64,000 bases of DNA from Dermatophilaceae bacterium Soc4.6 (GCA_039889245.1 JAZGVH010000002.1:3348001-3412000), one strand, 5' to 3'; numbered from the stretch's first letter, positions 1 to 11,367 are shown. Notes: generated by a model from the letters alone, not told the origin. Made by a program: numbers and translations.

Positions 1-1679
<1,679 letters not shown>

Positions 1680-1993
1680 GACGGTCTCCTCCTGGTGCTG
1701 ACGGCTGCGGACGGCGGGTCCACACCCGGTTGACTACCCTCCAGCGTAGCGATCTCGCCCTGTTCGTCCCGTTCCTGGGTGGTCACACCAACTCGATCCT
1801 GTTGTGGCACAACGCATCCCGAGTCACAGGGGGACGACAGGCCGGCGACAGGTGCGTTACGGAACCGTTACGTCAAACCCTTGCCTCGGCGTGTAAAAGC
1901 GTTTTTACTGCTACTAACCCCCTCACCGCAGAGGGCCCGGTCCCCGCCCTCACCGGCGACGTCGCCGGGAGACTTCAAAGGAGAAGCACACGA
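1680..1993. promoter_or_regulatory. Divergent control region between fumarase and sugar transporter
   Basis: This 314-bp gap holds no gene. It contains three ordered sequence elements: a perfect inverted repeat GTTGTG-G-CACAAC at 1801-1813, two direct CGTTACG copies 11 bp apart (1855-1861 and 1866-1872), and a LacI-type palindrome at 1893-1908. A strong AAAGGAGAA ribosome site follows just before the transporter start at 1994. Which elements serve the fumarase gene and which the transporter cannot be told from sequence. Confidence 0.55.
1893..1908. promoter_or_regulatory. Probable LacI-family operator
   Basis: GTAAAAGCGTTTTTAC is a 16-bp near-perfect palindrome with a central CG, the hallmark of operators for LacI/GalR repressors. 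It overlaps the likely promoter (TTGCCT at 1881-1886 is a possible -35), 86 bp before the binding-protein start. The repressor gene at 5364 ends the same operon, so autoregulated substrate-induced control is the natural reading. Binding is inferred. Confidence 0.65.
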
Positions 1994-3313
1994 ATGAATC
2001 CCCGTAGGGCAGCAGGGACCGCCTTCGCCGCGGTCACCGTGGCCGGCCTCGCCTCCGGATGCCTCTCGTCCAGCTCGACCAGCAGCAACGGCGCATCTGC
2101 TGCCGCCGGTCCGGGCAAGAGCACGGTCGAGGTGTCGTACGGCTTCGGCGATCAGCAGGAGGTCTCGTTCCAGAAGGACGTCAACGCCTACGCCAAGACG
2201 ATCGGCGTCACCATCAAGTTCACCAAGGCCGGGGCCTGGGACACGGAGATCAACACCCGCGTCGCGGGCGGCACGCCTCCTGACGTGGGCCTCTTCCCGC
2301 AGCCCGGGTTGATGTGTGACCTGGCGAAGCAGGGCAAGCTCACGCCGTACGACGACGCGACGGTCTCCACCGACAAGGCGACCCTCGTCAACGGCTTCGT
2401 CGGCGCCGGCACCTGCACCGACGGTAAGGTTTACGGCCTGCCCGCGGCGGTCAGCGTCAAGAGCCTGCTGTGGTACGACCAGGCCGCCTTCAAGGCCGGG
2501 GGCTACCCCGTCCCGACGACCCTCGACGAGATGGCCGCGCTCACCGACAAGATCCGTGGCGAGGGCAAGGTGCCCTGGTGCATCTCCGCCGAGTCCGGTC
2601 AGGCGACGGGGTGGCCCATCACCGACTGGATCGAGGACCTCGTCCTGCGGACCGCCGGCCCCGAGAACTACGACAAGTGGGTCAAGGGTGAGCTGAAGTT
2701 CAACAGCCCGGAGATCAAGCCGGCCTACGACTACTTCCACAAGATCGCCTTCACCGACGGCAACGTCCGGGGTGGCACCAAGGCCATCGTGTCGATCAAC
2801 TTCCAGACCGGTGGCAACGCCCTCTTCACCCAGCCCCCCGGCTGCTACCTCTTCAAGCAGGCGACCTTCATCGCGAACAAGGGTGGGTTCCCGGACAACG
2901 TCATTGCCAACCTCGACTCCACCGTCGGTGTCACGGCCTTCCCGGCCAAGACGGCCGGCGACAACCCGGTCGAGGTCGGCGGCGACCTCGCCGCCGCGTT
3001 CAACAACGACGCGAACGTCCTGAAGGTGCGCAACTTCATCGCCAGCAAGGAGAACGGCATGGAGGCCGCCAAGACGGGCGGCCTGTCACCACACAAGACC
3101 TTCGACGTCTCGCTCTACCCGAACGCGACCATCCAGAAGATTGCTCGTGACGTGCTGTACAAGGCGTCCGCGGTCCGGTTCGACGGATCCGACCTGATGC
3201 CGGCCGTGGTCGGCGCTGGCACGTTCTGGACCGAGACGGTCAAGTGGATCTCGGGTGCGGAGGACCAGACGGCGATGCTCGACAACATCGACGCGAGCTT
3301 CCCCAAGCCCTGA
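1994..3313 (+). CDS. Sugar ABC transporter substrate-binding lipoprotein (AglE-like)
   Basis: Extracellular family 1 solute-binding lipoprotein of 439 aa that would capture a sugar and deliver it to the two permeases encoded next. The signal peptide MNPRRAAGTAFAAVTVAGLA is followed by lipobox LASGC (Cys23, lipidation site) and a Ser/Thr/Gly-rich linker. The body resembles the AglE branch of binding proteins (GGTPPDVGLFPQPGLM near residue 90, then GLPAAVSVKSLLWYD). The ATG start is chosen because the ribosome site AAAGGAGAA sits 8 bp upstream and the signal peptide begins there. It is the first gene of the operon. The ligand is inferred to be an alpha-glucoside-type sugar; no hydrolase gene is adjacent to confirm this. 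Confidence 0.9.
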   Translation: MNPRRAAGTAFAAVTVAGLASGCLSSSSTSSNGASAAAGPGKSTVEVSYGFGDQQEVSFQKDVNAYAKTIGVTIKFTKAGAWDTEINTRVAGGTPPDVGLFPQPGLMCDLAKQGKLTPYDDATVSTDKATLVNGFVGAGTCTDGKVYGLPAAVSVKSLLWYDQAAFKAGGYPVPTTLDEMAALTDKIRGEGKVPWCISAESGQATGWPITDWIEDLVLRTAGPENYDKWVKGELKFNSPEIKPAYDYFHKIAFTDGNVRGGTKAIVSINFQTGGNALFTQPPGCYLFKQATFIANKGGFPDNVIANLDSTVGVTAFPAKTAGDNPVEVGGDLAAAFNNDANVLKVRNFIASKENGMEAAKTGGLSPHKTFDVSLYPNATIQKIARDVLYKASAVRFDGSDLMPAVVGAGTFWTETVKWISGAEDQTAMLDNIDASFPKP

Positions 3314-3327
3314 ACCTGAACCATGTC

Positions 3328-3372
3328 GACGTGGCGGGGGTGGCCCCCTGCCGGGACTGCCCCCGCCACGTC
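3328..3372 (+). terminator. Strong intercistronic hairpin after binding-protein gene
   Basis: GACGTGGCGGGGG (3328-3340) pairs perfectly over 13 bp with CCCCCGCCACGTC (3360-3372). There is no T-run. Lying between binding-protein and permease genes, it probably stabilises the upstream mRNA or terminates part of the transcripts, giving more binding protein than permease. Confidence 0.7.
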
Positions 3373-3422
3373 AGCTCCCCCCGGTAGCACCGCCCACACC
3401 ATCGTCAGAGAGGACCTGGTCC

Positions 3423-4406
3423 GTGGCCCTAAAAATTCTCAACGCCGTGCTCGCCATCATCGGGGGCATCGGCGGCGCGATGATCCTCTTCTGGATCCTC
3501 AACAAGCTGGCCGAGTCGCTCAAAGGTCGTTGGGAGGACCGCATCAAACCCTGGGTCTTCGCCGGCCCGGCCATCCTCGCGATCGGCGTCTACCTGATCT
3601 ACCCCGCCCTCACCACCATCCAGCTGAGCTTCGCCAACGCCCAGACCACCGCCTACGTCGGCCTGCAGAACTACGCCGACCTGCTGACCGACAAGACGTT
3701 CCTCCAGTCGCTGTTCAACAACCTTCTCTGGATCATCATCGTCCCGGCTCTCACGGTGGCGCTCGGCCTCGGTGTCGCGGTCCTCGCCGACCGGCTCAAC
3801 CCGCGCGGCGAGAAGTTCTCCAAGACCCTGATCTTCCTGCCCATGGCCATCAGCATGGTCGGGGCAGCGACGATCTGGAGCTTCGTCTACCAGTACCAGC
3901 CCGAGGGGTCTCCCCAGACCGGCCTGCTCAACGCGATCACCGGGCTGTTCGGCCAGGGCCCGACCGCGTGGCTCCAGACGAGCACCCTGCACCTCAACAG
4001 CCTGCTGCTCATGGTCATCCTCATCTGGACCCAGGTCGGCTACGCCATGGTGCTGCTCTCGGCCGCGATCAAGTCGGTCCCGGAGGACACGGTCGAGGCC
4101 GGCCGCATCGACGGGGCCGGTGAGCGCCGGATCTTCTTCAGCATCGTCGTCCCGCAGATCTGGGCCACCGTCACCACGGTCTTCATCACCGTGCTCATCG
4201 GTGTCATGAAGATCTTCGACATCGTCTACGTGACGACCAACGGTGGCTTCAACACCGACGTCATCGGCCGCCGCTTCTACGCCGAGCTCTTCACCTTCCG
4301 CAACAACGGCTACGCCGCCACGATCGTCGTCATCCTGATGATCGCCGTCATCCCGGTGCTCGTCTACCAAGTCCGCCAGTTCCGGCTCCAGGAGGCCACA
4401 CGATGA
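3423..4406 (+). CDS. Sugar ABC transporter permease (AglF-like)
   Basis: Inner-membrane permease of 327 aa. The GTG start (VALKILNAVLAIIGG) follows an AGAGAGGA ribosome site and begins at an N-terminal membrane segment; starting further upstream would add Pro/Arg-rich sequence from the intercistronic hairpin. About seven hydrophobic segments are present. The binding-protein-dependent transport EAA-type loop is VEAGRIDGAGERRIFFSIVV near residue 225, which docks with the ATPase. Its stop overlaps the next start (ATGA), indicating translational coupling. No ATP-binding gene is present in this operon, so a shared MsiK-type ATPase encoded elsewhere is likely, as is common in actinobacteria. Confidence 0.92.
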   Translation: MALKILNAVLAIIGGIGGAMILFWILNKLAESLKGRWEDRIKPWVFAGPAILAIGVYLIYPALTTIQLSFANAQTTAYVGLQNYADLLTDKTFLQSLFNNLLWIIIVPALTVALGLGVAVLADRLNPRGEKFSKTLIFLPMAISMVGAATIWSFVYQYQPEGSPQTGLLNAITGLFGQGPTAWLQTSTLHLNSLLLMVILIWTQVGYAMVLLSAAIKSVPEDTVEAGRIDGAGERRIFFSIVVPQIWATVTTVFITVLIGVMKIFDIVYVTTNGGFNTDVIGRRFYAELFTFRNNGYAATIVVILMIAVIPVLVYQVRQFRLQEATR

Positions 4407-5350
4407 CTGCGAGCACCCAGGTCGGCACCGGCACGCCCGACCTGCCCGACGACAACAAGCCCGCGCAGAAGCTGCGCAAGAGCAAGCTCGGCGCCGCTCA
4501 GGGTAATGCCTCCCTGCCGGTCAAGATCGGTCTCGGCGCCATCTGCTTGCTGTGGATGATCCCCGTCCTTGGCATGCTGGTGAACTCCTTCCGGCCCCGT
4601 GACGTGCAGTTTGCCGAGGGCTGGTGGACGATCTTCAAGAGTCCTCTCGACGCCACGAAGTGGACGCTCTCCAACTACGAGGGCGCCCTGAGCGGTGGCG
4701 TCGGTGGCGTCAACATGAGCAACGCCTTCGTCAACTCGTTCGTCGTCGCCGTGCCGGCGACGGTCATCCCCATCCTCGTCGCCGCCTTCGCTGCCTACTC
4801 GTTCACCTTCATGCAGTGGCGGGGCCGCGACGTCGTCTTCGTCATCATCGTGGGTCTGCTGGTCGTGCCCAACCAGGTCGCCCTGGTCCCGCTGCTCAAG
4901 CTCTATAACCAGCTGGGCATCAACGGCACGTTCCTCGGGGTGTGGCTGGCCCACATCGGCTTCGGCATGCCGTTGGCGGTCTACATCCTGCGTAACTACA
5001 TGTCGGGCCTGCCGATGGCGGTGATCGAGTCGGCCAAGATCGACGGGGCGAGCCACTTCACGACCTTCTGGCGGCTCATCGTGCCGATGTCGGTGCCGGC
5101 GCTCGCGTCGTTCGCGATCTTCCAGTTCCTGTGGGTCTGGAACGACCTGCTGGTCGCCCTGATCTTCCTCGGCCGCGGCGACAACACCGTCGTCACGGTG
5201 GCCCTCCAGGGGCTGCAGGGTCAGACCGGGCAGGGCAAGGAGCTCGTCCCTGCAGCCGGGTTCATCGCGATCATCGTCCCCATCCTGGTCTTCCTCTCCC
5301 TGCAGCGATACTTCATCCGCGGCATGACGTCAGGGGCAGTCAAGGGCTGA
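4403..5350 (+). CDS. Sugar ABC transporter permease (AglG-like)
   Basis: Second permease of the sugar importer, 315 aa, MalG/AglG branch. A polar N-terminus of about 40 residues precedes six membrane segments. The EAA loop is IESAKIDGASHFTTFWRLIV near residue 210, and the C-terminus LQRYFIRGMTSGAVKG is typical for this branch. It overlaps the preceding gene by 4 bp. The partner permease and binding protein lie directly upstream and the probable repressor 13 bp downstream. Confidence 0.93.
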   Translation: MTASTQVGTGTPDLPDDNKPAQKLRKSKLGAAQGNASLPVKIGLGAICLLWMIPVLGMLVNSFRPRDVQFAEGWWTIFKSPLDATKWTLSNYEGALSGGVGGVNMSNAFVNSFVVAVPATVIPILVAAFAAYSFTFMQWRGRDVVFVIIVGLLVVPNQVALVPLLKLYNQLGINGTFLGVWLAHIGFGMPLAVYILRNYMSGLPMAVIESAKIDGASHFTTFWRLIVPMSVPALASFAIFQFLWVWNDLLVALIFLGRGDNTVVTVALQGLQGQTGQGKELVPAAGFIAIIVPILVFLSLQRYFIRGMTSGAVKG

Positions 5351-5363
5351 TCGCCCGAGGATC

Positions 5364-6374
5364 ATGACGACCATCCTCGACGTGGCCCACGCATCCGGGG
5401 TCTCCGTCGCCACCGTGTCCAGGGCCCTGCGGGGTCTGGACAGGGTGAGCGACGAGACCCGGGCCCGGGTGCTCAAGGCCGCCACCGACCTGCACTACGT
5501 GGCCTCCCCGACGGCGGCCTCCCTGGCCTCGGGGAGGACCCGCGTCGTCGGGGTGGTCACCCCCTTCGTCGACCGGTGGTACTTCTCGACCCTCATCAGC
5601 GAGATCGAGAAGTCGATCCGCGACGAGGCCTACCACGTGCTCCTTCTCGACCTCGAGGACACGACCAGCAGGCGCCGCCAGCTCACCCGAGACATGGTGA
5701 GCAAGCGGGTCGACGGGGTCATCGTCCTCAATGTCCCCCTGTCCGAGCAGGAGCAGACTCTCCTGCACCAGCTGGACCTGCCCACGGTCACGATCGGCAA
5801 CACCTACGACGGGTGGTCGTCGGTGCGCATCGACGACGGTGCCACCGTCAGGACGGCGGTCGAGCACCTGGTCTCCCTGGGGCACCGCGACATCGCCTTC
5901 ACGGGTGCGGTGGTGAGAGCAGACGCCTACGGCGTGGTGCCGAACGAGCGCCGGACCTCGTTCCTCGAGGCGATGGGCGCGGCCGGGCTCACCGTGCGAC
6001 GGGACTGGCTGCGCCTGTCGGACTGGACGGCGCGTGACTCCTCGACTGATGCCGCTGAGATGCTCGCCGGTGCGCAGCGCCCCACGGCGGTGGTCGCGGC
6101 GTCGGACGAGATGGCCCTGGGGGTGCTGGCCGCCGCCATGCGGGTCGGGGTCCGGGTACCGCAGGAGCTGTCGATCATCGGCGTCGACGACCACCCGCAC
6201 GCCGCCGTCTTCGGCCTCAGCACCGTGCGTCAGGACGTCCGGGCGCAGGCTGCGCGAGCCAGCGCCCTCCTGCTGTCCGAGATCGGCGCCCCCTGGTGCA
6301 CCCCGGTCGAGGGCATCGTCCTGCCCACCCACCTCATCCTCCGAGAGTCCACCGCTCCGCCTCCGTCGCGGTAG
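5364..6374 (+). CDS. LacI-family transcriptional repressor
   Basis: DNA-binding regulator of 336 aa. The N-terminal helix-turn-helix TILDVAHASGVSVATVSRAL (residues about 3-22) and hinge helix TAASLASGRTRVVGVV are classic LacI/GalR. The remainder is a periplasmic-binding-protein-like effector domain (DGVIVLNVPL, TPYDGWSSVRIDD, WSIIGVDDHPHA-like segment). It is the last gene of the sugar transporter operon and most likely binds the palindrome at 1893-1908, releasing it when the transported sugar or a derivative is bound. Its 3' end faces the PfkB kinase 22 bp away. Confidence 0.93.
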   Translation: MTTILDVAHASGVSVATVSRALRGLDRVSDETRARVLKAATDLHYVASPTAASLASGRTRVVGVVTPFVDRWYFSTLISEIEKSIRDEAYHVLLLDLEDTTSRRRQLTRDMVSKRVDGVIVLNVPLSEQEQTLLHQLDLPTVTIGNTYDGWSSVRIDDGATVRTAVEHLVSLGHRDIAFTGAVVRADAYGVVPNERRTSFLEAMGAAGLTVRRDWLRLSDWTARDSSTDAAEMLAGAQRPTAVVAASDEMALGVLAAAMRVGVRVPQELSIIGVDDHPHAAVFGLSTVRQDVRAQAARASALLLSEIGAPWCTPVEGIVLPTHLILRESTAPPPSR

Positions 6375-6396
6375 CCGTCCTGGCGCTCGCTCCCGT

Positions 6397-7332
6397 TCAG
6401 AGCTCGGCGCGGGTGGGGGCGTAGGCGCCGGTGCGACCGACGGTGACGGCGCTCGTGGACAGACCGCGCTCCAGGGCGGGGCGGATGTCGACGAGGCTCG
6501 CCGTGGCGAGTCGGGCGCGGGCCTCGGCCCCCCCGAGCAGGCCGTGCTCGAGCAGGCCCGACACGAGACCGGCCATGAAGGAGTCGCCCGCACCCACGGT
6601 GTCCTCGACGTGAGCGGCCCGGGTCGGCTCGCTGGCGACCTCGCCGGTGCCGGTCACGCTCGCCACGACGCCGGCCGCACCGCGGGTGACGATCACGAGC
6701 GAGGCGCCGAGGGCGCCCCACACCCGCAGCACGTCGGGGACCGTGCGCCCGGGGTAGAGCGCCGCGACGTCCTCGTCACTGGCCTTGACGACGTCGCTGA
6801 GAGCGATGATCTGCTCGATGCGGATGCGCGCTGCGTCGAGGTCGGTCATGATCTGCAGCCGTACGTTGGGGTCGTACGAGATGGTGGCCCTCGCGCGAGC
6901 CGCCTCCAGCGCGGCGACGACCTCGGACCCGCCCGGCTCCAGCACAGCGGCGATCGAGCCCGTGTGCAGGTGGGCGGTCTGCTCCGAGACCGGGGTCGCC
7001 GGCAGGTCCCACACGAGGTCGAACTCGTAGGTCGCGGCGCCGGTCTCGTCGAGCACCGCCGCCGCGGACGAGGTCCGCGCCGCTCCGTCGCTGCCCTCGA
7101 GGGGGTGGACTCCGCCGACGGCCAGCGTCTGCGCCAGTCGGTGCCCTCGCTCGTCGTCACCGTAGCGGGTCGCGAAGTCGACGTCCTCGCCGAGGGCCGC
7201 AAGGCCGAGGGCGACGTTGAGTGGGCTGCCGCCGACGTGCTCGCTGCTCGATCCGTCGTGGCGACGCACGATGTCGATCAGCGCCTCGCCGAGGACGAGC
7301 GTGCGGCGCCGCGACGCCGTGGGGGTGGTCAT
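6397..7332 (-). CDS. PfkB-family carbohydrate kinase (probable fructokinase)
   Basis: Ribokinase-fold sugar kinase, 311 aa. It starts [20 protein letters not shown], and GEALID is the N-terminal substrate-loop motif. The region [20 protein letters not shown] (near residue 40) matches PfkB signature 1. The C-terminal signature [18 protein letters not shown] (near 250) carries the catalytic Asp and anion hole. The chosen ATG overlaps the glpX stop by 4 bp, indicating co-transcription with fructose bisphosphatase. The context suggests phosphorylation of fructose or a related hexose from the adjacent uptake system; exact substrate is inferred. Confidence 0.88.
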   Translation of the reverse strand: MTTPTASRRRTLVLGEALIDIVRRHDGSSSEHVGGSPLNVALGLAALGEDVDFATRYGDDERGHRLAQTLAVGGVHPLEGSDGAARTSSAAAVLDETGAATYEFDLVWDLPATPVSEQTAHLHTGSIAAVLEPGGSEVVAALEAARARATISYDPNVRLQIMTDLDAARIRIEQIIALSDVVKASDEDVAALYPGRTVPDVLRVWGALGASLVIVTRGAAGVVASVTGTGEVASEPTRAAHVEDTVGAGDSFMAGLVSGLLEHGLLGGAEARARLATASLVDIRPALERGLSTSAVTVGRTGAYAPTRAEL

Positions 7333-8372
7333 CGTCCCCCCTCCCCGATGGCGCTGGGGTGCACGAAGCCGAGGTGGCTGTAGGCCGCCAGCTTGGCGAA
7401 CTGGTGATGGGCCTCGATCTCGCGGATCGTGCCGCTGCGCGAGCGCATCACCAGGGAGTGGGTCGTGGCGGTCTGGGGGCCGTACCGCACCCCGCGGAGC
7501 AGGGTGCCGTCGGTGATGCCGGTGGCGACGAAGAAGCACTCACCGCTGACGAGGTCACCGGTGGCGAGCACCCGGTCGAGGTCGTGGCCGGCATCGATGG
7601 CCTTCTGGCGCTCGTCGTCGTCGACCGGGGCGAGTCGGCCCTGGATGACGCCGCCCATGCAGGTGATCGCGCAGGCCGCGATGATGCCCTCGGGCGTGCC
7701 GCCGACGCCGACGAGCAGGTCGATGCCGGTGTCGGGGCGGGCCGCCATCACGGCGCCGGCGACGTCGCCGTCGCTGATGTAGAACAGCCGGGCACCGGCC
7801 GCGCGGATCTGCTCCGCGAGCTCGGTGTGCCGAGGCCGGTCGAGCATGACGACGGTGACGTCGGAAGCCTGCTGCTTCTTGACCTTGGCGATGCGCTTGA
7901 TGTTCTCGCCCACCGGGAGGCGGATGTCGACGACGTCGGCGGCGTCGGGGCCGGTCGCGAGCTTGTCCATGTAGAAGACGGCACTCGGGTCGTACATCGT
8001 GCCCCGCTCGGCGACGGCCATCACTGACACGGCGTTGCTCATGCCCTTGGCGGTCAGTGTGGTGCCGTCGACGGGGTCGACGGCGACGTCGACCTCGGGG
8101 CCGGTGCCGTCACCGACCCGCTCGCCGTTGAACAGCATGGGCGCGTCGTCCTTCTCGCCCTCGCCGATGACGACGGTGCCGTCCATGCTGATGCCGTTGA
8201 TGAGGTGGCGCATCGCCTCGACGGCCGCTCCGTCTGCGGAGTTCTTGTCGCCCCGGCCTACCCACCGGCCCGCGGCCATGGCGGCGGACTCGGTGACCCG
8301 GACGAGCTCGAGCGCGAGGTTGCGGTCGGGGCGGTCGAGCTGCACGCTCGGCGCCCGCTGGTCGGTGCTCAT
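7329..8372 (-). CDS. glpX: Class II fructose-1,6-bisphosphatase
   Basis: Gluconeogenic enzyme of 347 aa that removes the C1 phosphate of fructose-1,6-bisphosphate. Family signatures: [18 protein letters not shown] near residue 33, [14 protein letters not shown] near 68, metal and phosphate site [17 protein letters not shown] near 94, and [18 protein letters not shown] near 200. The length matches actinobacterial GlpX. It heads a two-gene unit with the PfkB kinase and diverges from the DUF4245 gene, an arrangement common in actinobacteria. Confidence 0.96.
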   Translation of the reverse strand: MSTDQRAPSVQLDRPDRNLALELVRVTESAAMAAGRWVGRGDKNSADGAAVEAMRHLINGISMDGTVVIGEGEKDDAPMLFNGERVGDGTGPEVDVAVDPVDGTTLTAKGMSNAVSVMAVAERGTMYDPSAVFYMDKLATGPDAADVVDIRLPVGENIKRIAKVKKQQASDVTVVMLDRPRHTELAEQIRAAGARLFYISDGDVAGAVMAARPDTGIDLLVGVGGTPEGIIAACAITCMGGVIQGRLAPVDDDERQKAIDAGHDLDRVLATGDLVSGECFFVATGITDGTLLRGVRYGPQTATTHSLVMRSRSGTIREIEAHHQFAKLAAYSHLGFVHPSAIGEGGR

Positions 8373-8463
8373 GCAGTCATCCTCCGTGGGCGGCCCTCAT
8401 CGGTCACCCAGACTCTAGGGGACCGGTGTGGAGTTGGGGCGCCGCATCGGCGACGATGGGGGG

Positions 8464-9042
8464 GTGACCGTGCCCACCCAGCAGGCGCCGCCCCCGGCGG
8501 CCGCACCGAAGAGCCGCTACTCCCTGGGCTCGTCGTCCAACTTGGTGCGCTCGATGCTCGTCATCGTCGGCTTCGTGGCCGTGCTCGTGGCCATCGTGCC
8601 CCGCACCACCTCGGTGCAGCAGCCGGCGGTCGATGCGGCGTCGGTCGTCAGTGACGCGGTGAGGCAGTCGGGTCTGGCCCTCGAAGCCCCGGTCTCCCTC
8701 CCCGCAGGGTGGAAGGCCACGAGCGCGCGCTACGGCAAGAGCACCGACGACATCGTGACGTGGCAGGCCGGCTGGACCACGCCCGACGGTGGCTTCGTGG
8801 CCTTGCGTCAGGCCAAGGCGGTGACCCCCAAGTGGATCGCTGCGGCGACCACGCAAGGTGTCGTCGACGGGTCGGTGGACGCGGCCGGCCGCACGTGGGA
8901 GAAGCGCTACGACGCCGACCACGGCACCACGAGCCTCGTCGACGAGCACCAGGGTGGTCTGAGCACGGTGGTCTCGGCGACGGCCCCGCTGGCCGACGTG
9001 CTCGTCTTCACCAACGCCCTCCAGCGCGCCACCGCCAGCTGA
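8464..9042 (+). CDS. DUF4245 single-pass membrane protein
   Basis: Protein of unknown function, 192 aa from the GTG chosen here (an in-frame GTG at 8428 would add 12 residues). A Pro/Ala-rich cytoplasmic N-terminus is followed by one membrane segment (SMLVIVGFVAVLVAIVP) and an extracytoplasmic domain with APVSLPAGWKATSARY and TWQAGWTTPDGGFVALRQA, typical of DUF4245. This family is regularly found between glpX and xseA/xseB in actinobacteria, as here. No enzymatic motif is visible. Confidence 0.85.
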   Translation: MTVPTQQAPPPAAAPKSRYSLGSSSNLVRSMLVIVGFVAVLVAIVPRTTSVQQPAVDAASVVSDAVRQSGLALEAPVSLPAGWKATSARYGKSTDDIVTWQAGWTTPDGGFVALRQAKAVTPKWIAAATTQGVVDGSVDAAGRTWEKRYDADHGTTSLVDEHQGGLSTVVSATAPLADVLVFTNALQRATAS

Positions 9043-9043
9043 C

Positions 9044-9109
9044 CCCAGCCACCCACTCGACACGGCGTCGACGGGGTCGACGGGGGGAGTGTACGACGTG
9101 CTGGCTGGG
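9044..9109. terminator. Bidirectional terminator-like cruciform
   Basis: CCCAGCCA (9044-9051) pairs with TGGCTGGG (9102-9109), with an inner CACTC/GAGTG pair. It fills the gap between the convergent DUF4245 and xseB genes, so it can serve both strands. Confidence 0.55.
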
Positions 9110-9406
9110 TCAGTCGGTCTGGCCGGTGGCGGCCTCGACCTGGCGCTGGGCACCGTCGAGCCACGCCGTGCAGTGCGCCGCGAGCGCTTCACCGCGACGC
9201 CACAGCCGCATGCTCTCCTCGAGTGCCACCTGGCCTCCCTCGAGGCCCGCGACGATGCGGGCGAGCTCGTCACGAGCCTGCTCGTAGCCCAGCCCGGCGA
9301 TGTCGGCGAGCTCGTCGGCGGCGGGCTCGGCGAGCGGCCCGGCGGGGGTGGTCTCCGGAGACTCTTGCGCTTCGGGGTCGGCCGGCGTCGTCTTCCTCGG
9401 GCTCAC
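9110..9406 (-). CDS. xseB: Exodeoxyribonuclease VII small subunit
   Basis: Small subunit of exonuclease VII, 98 aa, which assembles with XseA for single-stranded DNA degradation. A disordered acidic/Pro-rich N-terminus precedes the conserved helical hairpin [20 protein letters not shown] (residues about 40-59) and [19 protein letters not shown]. The start codon overlaps the xseA stop by 4 bp, indicating coupled translation. Confidence 0.95.
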   Translation of the reverse strand: MSPRKTTPADPEAQESPETTPAGPLAEPAADELADIAGLGYEQARDELARIVAGLEGGQVALEESMRLWRRGEALAAHCTAWLDGAQRQVEAATGQTD

Positions 9407-10689
9407 ACATCTACCCTAGGGGCAGTCCGACTACGCGCGGAGGGGGGTGTCGGCGTGCCGACGGTGCGCACGCCGAAGTCACCTCGAGCGACTCGCACCC
9501 GCAGCAGCTGGTCGGGTGCGAGCTCGGTCTGGTCGAGGACGAGACGGCCGTCGGGGTGCTGCACGACGGCGTACCCGCGCTCCAGGGTCGACTGCGGGGA
9601 GAGTGCGCGCACCTGCGCACCGAGGTGCCCGATCTGGTCGTGGGCCCGACGCAGCCGCACGAGCACCCGTTCGCTGCCGCGCTCACGGAGGCGGACGACG
9701 TCGTCGCGGTGACGCCGCACCAGCGCACCGGGGTCGGCGATGGCGGGGCGCGACACGAGGGCCTCGACCCGGTGCCGCTCGTGGGTCAGCCGACCCGTGA
9801 GGGCACGCCCGGCGCGGGAGAGCAGGCCCTCGATCCGGGCGCGCTCCTCCTCGGCGTCGGGGACGACGCGCTTGCCGGCGTCCGTCGGTGTGGAGGCCCG
9901 CCAGTCGGCGACGAGGTCGAGCAGCGGCCGGTCGACCTCGTGACCGATGGCACTGACCACGGGGGTCACGGCAGCGGCCACTGCACGCAGCAGCGTCTCG
10001 TTGGAGAAGGGCAGCAGCTCTTCGGCGGAGCCACCACCGCGGGCGATCACGATGACGTCGACGGTGCGGTCCGCGTCGAGCTCGCGCAGTGCCGCCGTCA
10101 CCTCGGTGACGGCGGTGACCCCCTGGACGGCGACCTCGCGCACCTCGAACTCCACACTGGGCCAACGCCGCCGGGCGTTCTCGACCACGTCGCGCTCGGC
10201 TGCGCTCTCACGCCCCGTCACCAGCCCCACCTTGCGGGGCAGGAAGGGCAGGGGGCGCTTGCGACCCGCGTCGAAGAGACCCTCCTGCTGGAGCATCCGC
10301 CCCAGCTGCTCGACCCGGGCGAGCAGGTCGCCCACCCCGACCGGGCGGATCTGCCGGGCGTCGAGCGAGAGGCTGCCCCGCTTGGTCCAGAAGCTGGCCT
10401 TGGCCTGCACGACCACCCGGGCCCCCTCCGCGAGCGGTGGCATGGCCCGCAGGGAGTTCATCGAGATGCTGACGTTGATCGACATGTCGACGTCGGCGTC
10501 GCGCAGGGTGAGGTAGGCCATGGTGCCGCGGGTGCTGAGCTGCACCACCTGGCCCTCCACCCACACGACCGACATCTTGTCGACGTAGTCGGCGATCTTG
10601 AGGCTGAGCATCCGCAGCGGCCACGGCTCCTCGGCGTTCGTGTCGGCCGCGCGCTCGGGGAGCGGTCGGCGGGCCGGTGGGGTGGTCAC
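9403..10689 (-). CDS. xseA: Exodeoxyribonuclease VII large subunit
   Basis: Catalytic subunit of exonuclease VII, 428 aa, GTG start. The N-terminal OB-fold ([20 protein letters not shown]) is followed by the nuclease domain with [20 protein letters not shown], the motif [20 protein letters not shown] near residue 210 and [20 protein letters not shown] near 245. The C-terminal part is coiled coil followed by the usual LERGYAVVQ strand. It forms an operon with xseB. Confidence 0.96.
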   Translation of the reverse strand: MTTPPARRPLPERAADTNAEEPWPLRMLSLKIADYVDKMSVVWVEGQVVQLSTRGTMAYLTLRDADVDMSINVSISMNSLRAMPPLAEGARVVVQAKASFWTKRGSLSLDARQIRPVGVGDLLARVEQLGRMLQQEGLFDAGRKRPLPFLPRKVGLVTGRESAAERDVVENARRRWPSVEFEVREVAVQGVTAVTEVTAALRELDADRTVDVIVIARGGGSAEELLPFSNETLLRAVAAAVTPVVSAIGHEVDRPLLDLVADWRASTPTDAGKRVVPDAEEERARIEGLLSRAGRALTGRLTHERHRVEALVSRPAIADPGALVRRHRDDVVRLRERGSERVLVRLRRAHDQIGHLGAQVRALSPQSTLERGYAVVQHPDGRLVLDQTELAPDQLLRVRVARGDFGVRTVGTPTPPSARSRTAPRVDV

Positions 10690-10716
10690 GGCTGCAGTAT
10701 CCCGCGCCCCACCGCG

Positions 10717-11226
10717 TCAGGGGGTGAGGCCCGTGACGACACCGCCCCAGATACCGAGCTTGGCCGAGAGCGCGAAGCCGTCACCGTTCTGAAGGTACCA
10801 GTGGGCGAAGCTGCCGTAGGAGCTGCCGAAGCGCAGCACGACCTGCTTCGGGGACCAGGACGAGACGATGATGCCGATGCAGGTGGCCTTGCCGGCGACG
10901 CCGTACCCGGCTTCGAAGTTGTTGTCGGCGACGAAGTAGAGCTTGGTGCCGTAGACCGACCCGTTGGCGGTGTAGGTGCCGCACGAGGTCACGTCGTTGG
11001 CGGTGGCGGGTGGCGCGGCGCCGAAGCCGCTCCCGGTGATGGTGATCGTCGGGGAGGCGACGCCGGCGCCGCTGGCGCCGCTGAAGCTGACCCCGGTGAT
11101 GCTGGGCTGGGTCGGCACGGCGGCGGTGCTCGTCGCCGTTCCGTTCGCGTTGCTCACGCCGGCGAAAGCAGCGGCGGCGACGCCGGCCGTGGCGGCGACC
11201 TGCCTGAGGTGGGTTCCGATGGACAT
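10717..11226 (-). CDS. Small secreted protein with IPT/TIG-like fold
   Basis: Secreted protein of 169 aa with no recognised function. The N-terminus [20 protein letters not shown] continues as a plausible Ala-rich signal peptide ending near residue 28. The mature part contains [14 protein letters not shown] and [12 protein letters not shown], the beta-strand pattern and G-x-G-F-G turn of IPT/TIG immunoglobulin-like domains. Two cysteines (near residues 84 and 119) could form a disulfide. A surface-binding or adhesion role is possible but not shown. It lies 27 bp before xseA on the same strand, and diverges from ispH. Confidence 0.75.
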   Translation of the reverse strand: MSIGTHLRQVAATAGVAAAAFAGVSNANGTATSTAAVPTQPSITGVSFSGASGAGVASPTITITGSGFGAAPPATANDVTSCGTYTANGSVYGTKLYFVADNNFEAGYGVAGKATCIGIIVSSWSPKQVVLRFGSSYGSFAHWYLQNGDGFALSAKLGIWGGVVTGLTP

Positions 11227-11361
11227 GGCCTGACTCCTGACTACTGGGGGGGCCGGCCTGACGGTCGGTCATCACGAAGGAGGAGGCGAGTGAGCAGCCT
11301 GATACACGGCCTCGCCGGGCACCGGGGGGTGGAGCAGGGCAGTCAGCGGTCACGGCATACG

Positions 11362-11367
11362 TACGAT
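11362..11367 (+). promoter_or_regulatory. -10 box (TACGAT) for a probably leaderless ispH mRNA
   Basis: TACGAT fits the actinobacterial TANNNT -10 consensus and ends 6 bp before the ATG, placing transcription start at or beside the start codon. The GGAGG next to it abuts the ATG with no spacing, so it cannot act as a normal ribosome site. Confidence 0.45.
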
